From: Selenomonadaceae bacterium
Lineage (GTDB): Bacteria > Bacillota > Negativicutes > Selenomonadales > Selenomonadaceae
NCBI GenBank assembly: GCA_017549815.1
Contig: JAFYNH010000092.1
Coordinates: 62,001-126,000 of the forward strand
DNA: 64,000 nt
Direction: 5' to 3'
Shown: positions 61,621 to 64,000 of the stretch, piece by piece
How the letters are laid out: each line of letters begins with the position of its first letter
Position numbering within the stretch: the first letter of the stretch is position 1
Translations under genes and position numbers: made by a program
The notes under the pieces: model-generated
The model's input: the letters and a program-made list of their open reading frames with translations, nothing else
The model's database searches: none
What the model was told of the DNA's origin: nothing

Positions 61621-62382
61621 ATGAAAGAAAAAAATTTGATTGAACTTCTGCGCGGCTATAAAGCAGGCGAAGTCTCAGAGGAAAAAATTATTGACGAGCT
61701 GAAAAATTTTTCGACGGCGACGGAGAGTTTAGGATTTGCGACGATAGATCACGGGCGCGAACTCCGTCAAGGTTTCCCAGAAGTTATTTATTCGCCCGGC
61801 AAGACTAAGGAGCAACTCAAAATTATTTTTAAAAATCTTTACGAACGGAGCGCGGGCAACTTGATAGCAAGTCGAGCGAGCCGCGAGCAATTTGAATTTT
61901 TACACGAAGAAATTCCAGCGGCGATTTACGACGAAACTGCGCGAATGATTTACGTTGACCGCGATAAGACTTTGCAACGCGACGAGCATAAAAAAATTTT
62001 AATCGTGACTGCGGGCACAAGCGATATTCCCATTGCGGAAGAGGCACGACTTACGGCTTATCTCTGGGGAAATTTTGTCGAAACTTGTTATGATTGCGGC
62101 GTCGCGGGTATTCACAGGCTTTTTGCTCACATAGATAAAATTACTTCTGCGAACGTGATAATTGTCGTGGCGGGCATGGAAGGCGCATTGGCGAGCGTCG
62201 TCGGCGGACTCACAAGGCGTCCCGTTATCGCGGTGCCAACAAGTGTCGGTTATGGCGCGTCATTTAATGGCTTAGCGGCTCTTTTGTCAATGCTGAACAG
62301 TTGCGCAATGGGCGTGGGCGTCGTCAACATTGATAACGGATTCGGCGCGGGCGTCCTTGCCTCCAAAATTAATCACGGCTAA
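61621..62382 (+). CDS. larB: Nickel-pincer cofactor biosynthesis protein LarB
   Basis: 253 residues from the ATG at 61621, with GGGAGAGGTG upstream. SAM-independent LarB features: GFATIDHGRELRQGFPEVIYSPGK, ILIVTAGTSDIPIAEEA, and VVAGMEGALASVVGGLTRRPVIAVPTSVGYGASFNGLAALLSMLNSC. LarB carboxylates and adenylates nicotinic acid adenine dinucleotide, the first step to the NPN cofactor of lactate racemase. larC and larE are not in the window. It is divergent from fur. Confidence 0.95.
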   Translation: MKEKNLIELLRGYKAGEVSEEKIIDELKNFSTATESLGFATIDHGRELRQGFPEVIYSPGKTKEQLKIIFKNLYERSAGNLIASRASREQFEFLHEEIPAAIYDETARMIYVDRDKTLQRDEHKKILIVTAGTSDIPIAEEARLTAYLWGNFVETCYDCGVAGIHRLFAHIDKITSANVIIVVAGMEGALASVVGGLTRRPVIAVPTSVGYGASFNGLAALLSMLNSCAMGVGVVNIDNGFGAGVLASKINHG

Positions 62383-62409
62383 AAAAAATCCTCCGAAATT
62401 ATTGGAGGA
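62381..62409 (-). terminator. Terminator of the second RTX gene
   Basis: Stem TCCTCC / GGAGGA with a 9-base loop, followed on the minus strand by T8. It overlaps the end of the convergent larB gene. Confidence 0.75.
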
Positions 62410-62429
62410 AAAATTTTACCGCGCAGATT

Positions 62430-64000
62430 TTATTTTTTAATTAACTTTGTACCGCTGATTTTGTAAGACGAACTGTTGATATTAAAACTTGTCGTCGTGA
62501 AATCTTTTAGCGTGATTGCTTTAGCCGTTGAGTCAACATTAAAATAAATTTCCTTCTTAGATTTATTATAAGACGCGGAGAAAGTTCCCGTTATCTTTAG
62601 CATGTCATCATTGGCGAAGCCGTAAATAATATCTTGCCCGTCGCCTTTTCCGTAGATAAAAGTATCGGCTCCTGCGTTACCCCAGAGGCTGTCATTACCT
62701 TTGCCACCTAAAAGTGAGTCATTACCTGCGCCGCCAAAAAGCTTGTCCTTGCCACTGTAGCCCGATAAAGTGTCATTGCCAACACCGCCAAATAAAGTAT
62801 CGTTACCAGCGTTGCCGTAAAGTTTATCGTTGCCTTTGCCGCCAACCAATGAATCATTGCCCGCATTGCCACTTATTGAATCGCTATTTAAGCCACCGAT
62901 TATAGTATTCGCTTTGGCATTGCCACTTATTGTAACTTTGCCCGTCGCCGCGCCCGCGTTTATCGTCGCAACGTTGGCAAGTTTCTTACCGCCCAGATAA
63001 ATGTCGTCGCTTGGCGTGAGAGTGCCCGTAAAGTTCTTTGCGACTTTTACGGAAGAATTTTTGCTATTAAACGTCAGCTTACTTGCGAGGTCAAATTTAT
63101 CAGCGGAGAGTGTCACCGAACCGCTACTGCTTGCGACTTTAAGGGTATCGGCAGTTTTGGCACCCGTAACGCTTATGGAAGAATTTTTACCAAAGCCGAG
63201 CACAAGCGTTGAATCTTTTTTGCCGAGTGTTTTAATTTCGGTACTGCCACTCAAGCTTACTTGCAGACCTTTAACGTAATTGACTTTATCATTGCCGTCG
63301 CCCGCGCTGTAAATTAGGACGGGATTTTTGCCGCTCAAGTTGAAAGTATCGTTGCCTTTGCCGCCTGTGACAGTGACTTTCGCGCCGCTGACCGTGAATT
63401 TATCATTGCCTGCGCCGCCTAAAACAGCCGCATTATTCGCCGCTATGTTAAGGGTGTCGGCATTTGCTGTTCCCGTGAATTTTTTGCCGCTCATGTTGCC
63501 CGTCAGCTTAACCGAATAATTTTCGGCATTGGATTTAAGCGACGTATTTTTACCAAGAATCGCCGTATCAAGTGTGACAACTTTTTTAGCGGGCGCAGTC
63601 AGTTTGGCATTTTTAACTAAGCCGCCCAGCTCCATTTTCGCAGAACCGGTTTTCTTCGAGCTGTAAACAATTTTATTTTTCGAGACCGTGTAACCCGCGC
63701 TTGTATCGGTTTTCAAACTTGCATTGGTGCCGCTGACTTTCCAATCGGGTGTGAGAGTGGCAGGCTTAAGACTGTCGGCGACTGTGAGCGTATAACTTAT
63801 GCCCTTATCCACCGTGACTGTCGGAGCTTTAGTGGTGAGGACGTTTGCATTGTTAAACGCGATTTTTAAAGAGCCGTCTTTTTGAACGGTTACTTTAATT
63901 CCCGACTTAATTGTAGCGAGTTTCGTCTTAGAATTGAGTCCAGCGATTGTAACGACTTTGCCGCCGCTTGCCGCCGTGTGTGTAATTTTATTATTTTTAA
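62430..64000 (-). CDS. RTX repeat protein, partial (5' end outside window)
   Basis: The frame is open from the window edge to the stop at 62430 (523 codons); the apparent GTG start at 63812 is inside the gene, because the frame runs on without stop and without a ribosome site. RTX nonapeptides (GGAGNDSLLGGKGNDSLWGN) occupy about residues 370-470; the part before them is a longer repeat of Ser/Lys/Gly-rich strands (VTLDTAILGKNTSLKSN...; LTFNSKNSSVKVAKNF). The C-terminus SFNINSSSYKISGTKLIKK matches that of the giant protein at 30967, a shared secretion signal. Probably a second type I-exported surface protein. Confidence 0.85.
   Translation of the reverse strand, partial: KNNKITHTAASGGKVVTIAGLNSKTKLATIKSGIKVTVQKDGSLKIAFNNANVLTTKAPTVTVDKGISYTLTVADSLKPATLTPDWKVSGTNASLKTDTSAGYTVSKNKIVYSSKKTGSAKMELGGLVKNAKLTAPAKKVVTLDTAILGKNTSLKSNAENYSVKLTGNMSGKKFTGTANADTLNIAANNAAVLGGAGNDKFTVSGAKVTVTGGKGNDTFNLSGKNPVLIYSAGDGNDKVNYVKGLQVSLSGSTEIKTLGKKDSTLVLGFGKNSSISVTGAKTADTLKVASSSGSVTLSADKFDLASKLTFNSKNSSVKVAKNFTGTLTPSDDIYLGGKKLANVATINAGAATGKVTISGNAKANTIIGGLNSDSISGNAGNDSLVGGKGNDKLYGNAGNDTLFGGVGNDTLSGYSGKDKLFGGAGNDSLLGGKGNDSLWGNAGADTFIYGKGDGQDIIYGFANDDMLKITGTFSASYNKSKKEIYFNVDSTAKAITLKDFTTTSFNINSSSYKISGTKLIKK

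Overview
The window looks like chromosome from a Negativicutes/Selenomonadales-type bacterium, a Firmicute with an outer membrane. The evidence is a Firmicute-style gene set (class III fructose-1,6-bisphosphatase, HemZ, DUF5105 lipoproteins, DacF-like carboxypeptidase, frequent TTG/GTG starts, strong AGGAGG ribosome sites) beside LPS inner-core genes (heptose kinase, heptosyltransferase) and two RTX proteins of the kind secreted by type I systems. The assignment is inference; there is no rRNA in the window.

Layout. 1-4136 (minus): a compact chaperone-like operon of a GrpE-like protein, a divergent Hsp70 and a partial J-like protein. 4271-8082 (minus): polysaccharide deacetylase, HisIE, EcfT and a DUF4422 glycosyltransferase-like protein. 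8124-9312 (plus): acetyltransferase and a one-domain chromate transporter. 9362-10972: a sigma/RpoA-like DNA-binding protein. 11079-11431: four tRNAs (Lys-Glu-Asp-Phe). 11509-25841 (minus): a co-directional run hemB-hemL-hldA-heptosyltransferase-type IIG enzyme (frameshifted)-trkH2-EcoRI-type methylase-nucleotidyltransferase-DUF262/HNH nuclease-trkH1-fbp. The restriction-type genes sit between housekeeping genes and between two trkH copies. 25899-26066: tRNA-Ala with its own promoter and terminator. 26175-30816: CNNM/CorC-like protein, metA, an exported protein, a HydF-like mini-GTPase and a PHP phosphatase. 30967-41496: a gene for a protein of about 3,500 residues, an RTX beta-roll with an embedded HExxH metallopeptidase. 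41751-47618: ubiX, a priming glycosyl-phosphotransferase, a clostripain-type lipoprotein and two paralogous lipoproteins. 47687-57022 (plus): dnaE, a GntP-type permease, an SHMT-like protein without the PLP lysine, a D,D-carboxypeptidase, a C_GCAxxG_C_C protein and a lipase. 57009-61499 (minus): fur-hemZ-PARG-like-antitoxin-like-hisS. 61621-62382: larB. 62430-64000: a second, partial RTX protein.

The most striking non-genic signal is a dispersed family of heptanucleotide tandem repeats (TAGGAAC/TAGGGAT and relatives) in many intergenic gaps. It often folds back on itself and once appears in frame inside dnaE. The best candidates for an undescribed system are the methylase-nucleotidyltransferase-DUF262/HNH cassette between the two trkH genes, the divergent Hsp70 triad, and the giant RTX peptidase. 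All functions are read from motifs; no database search was run.
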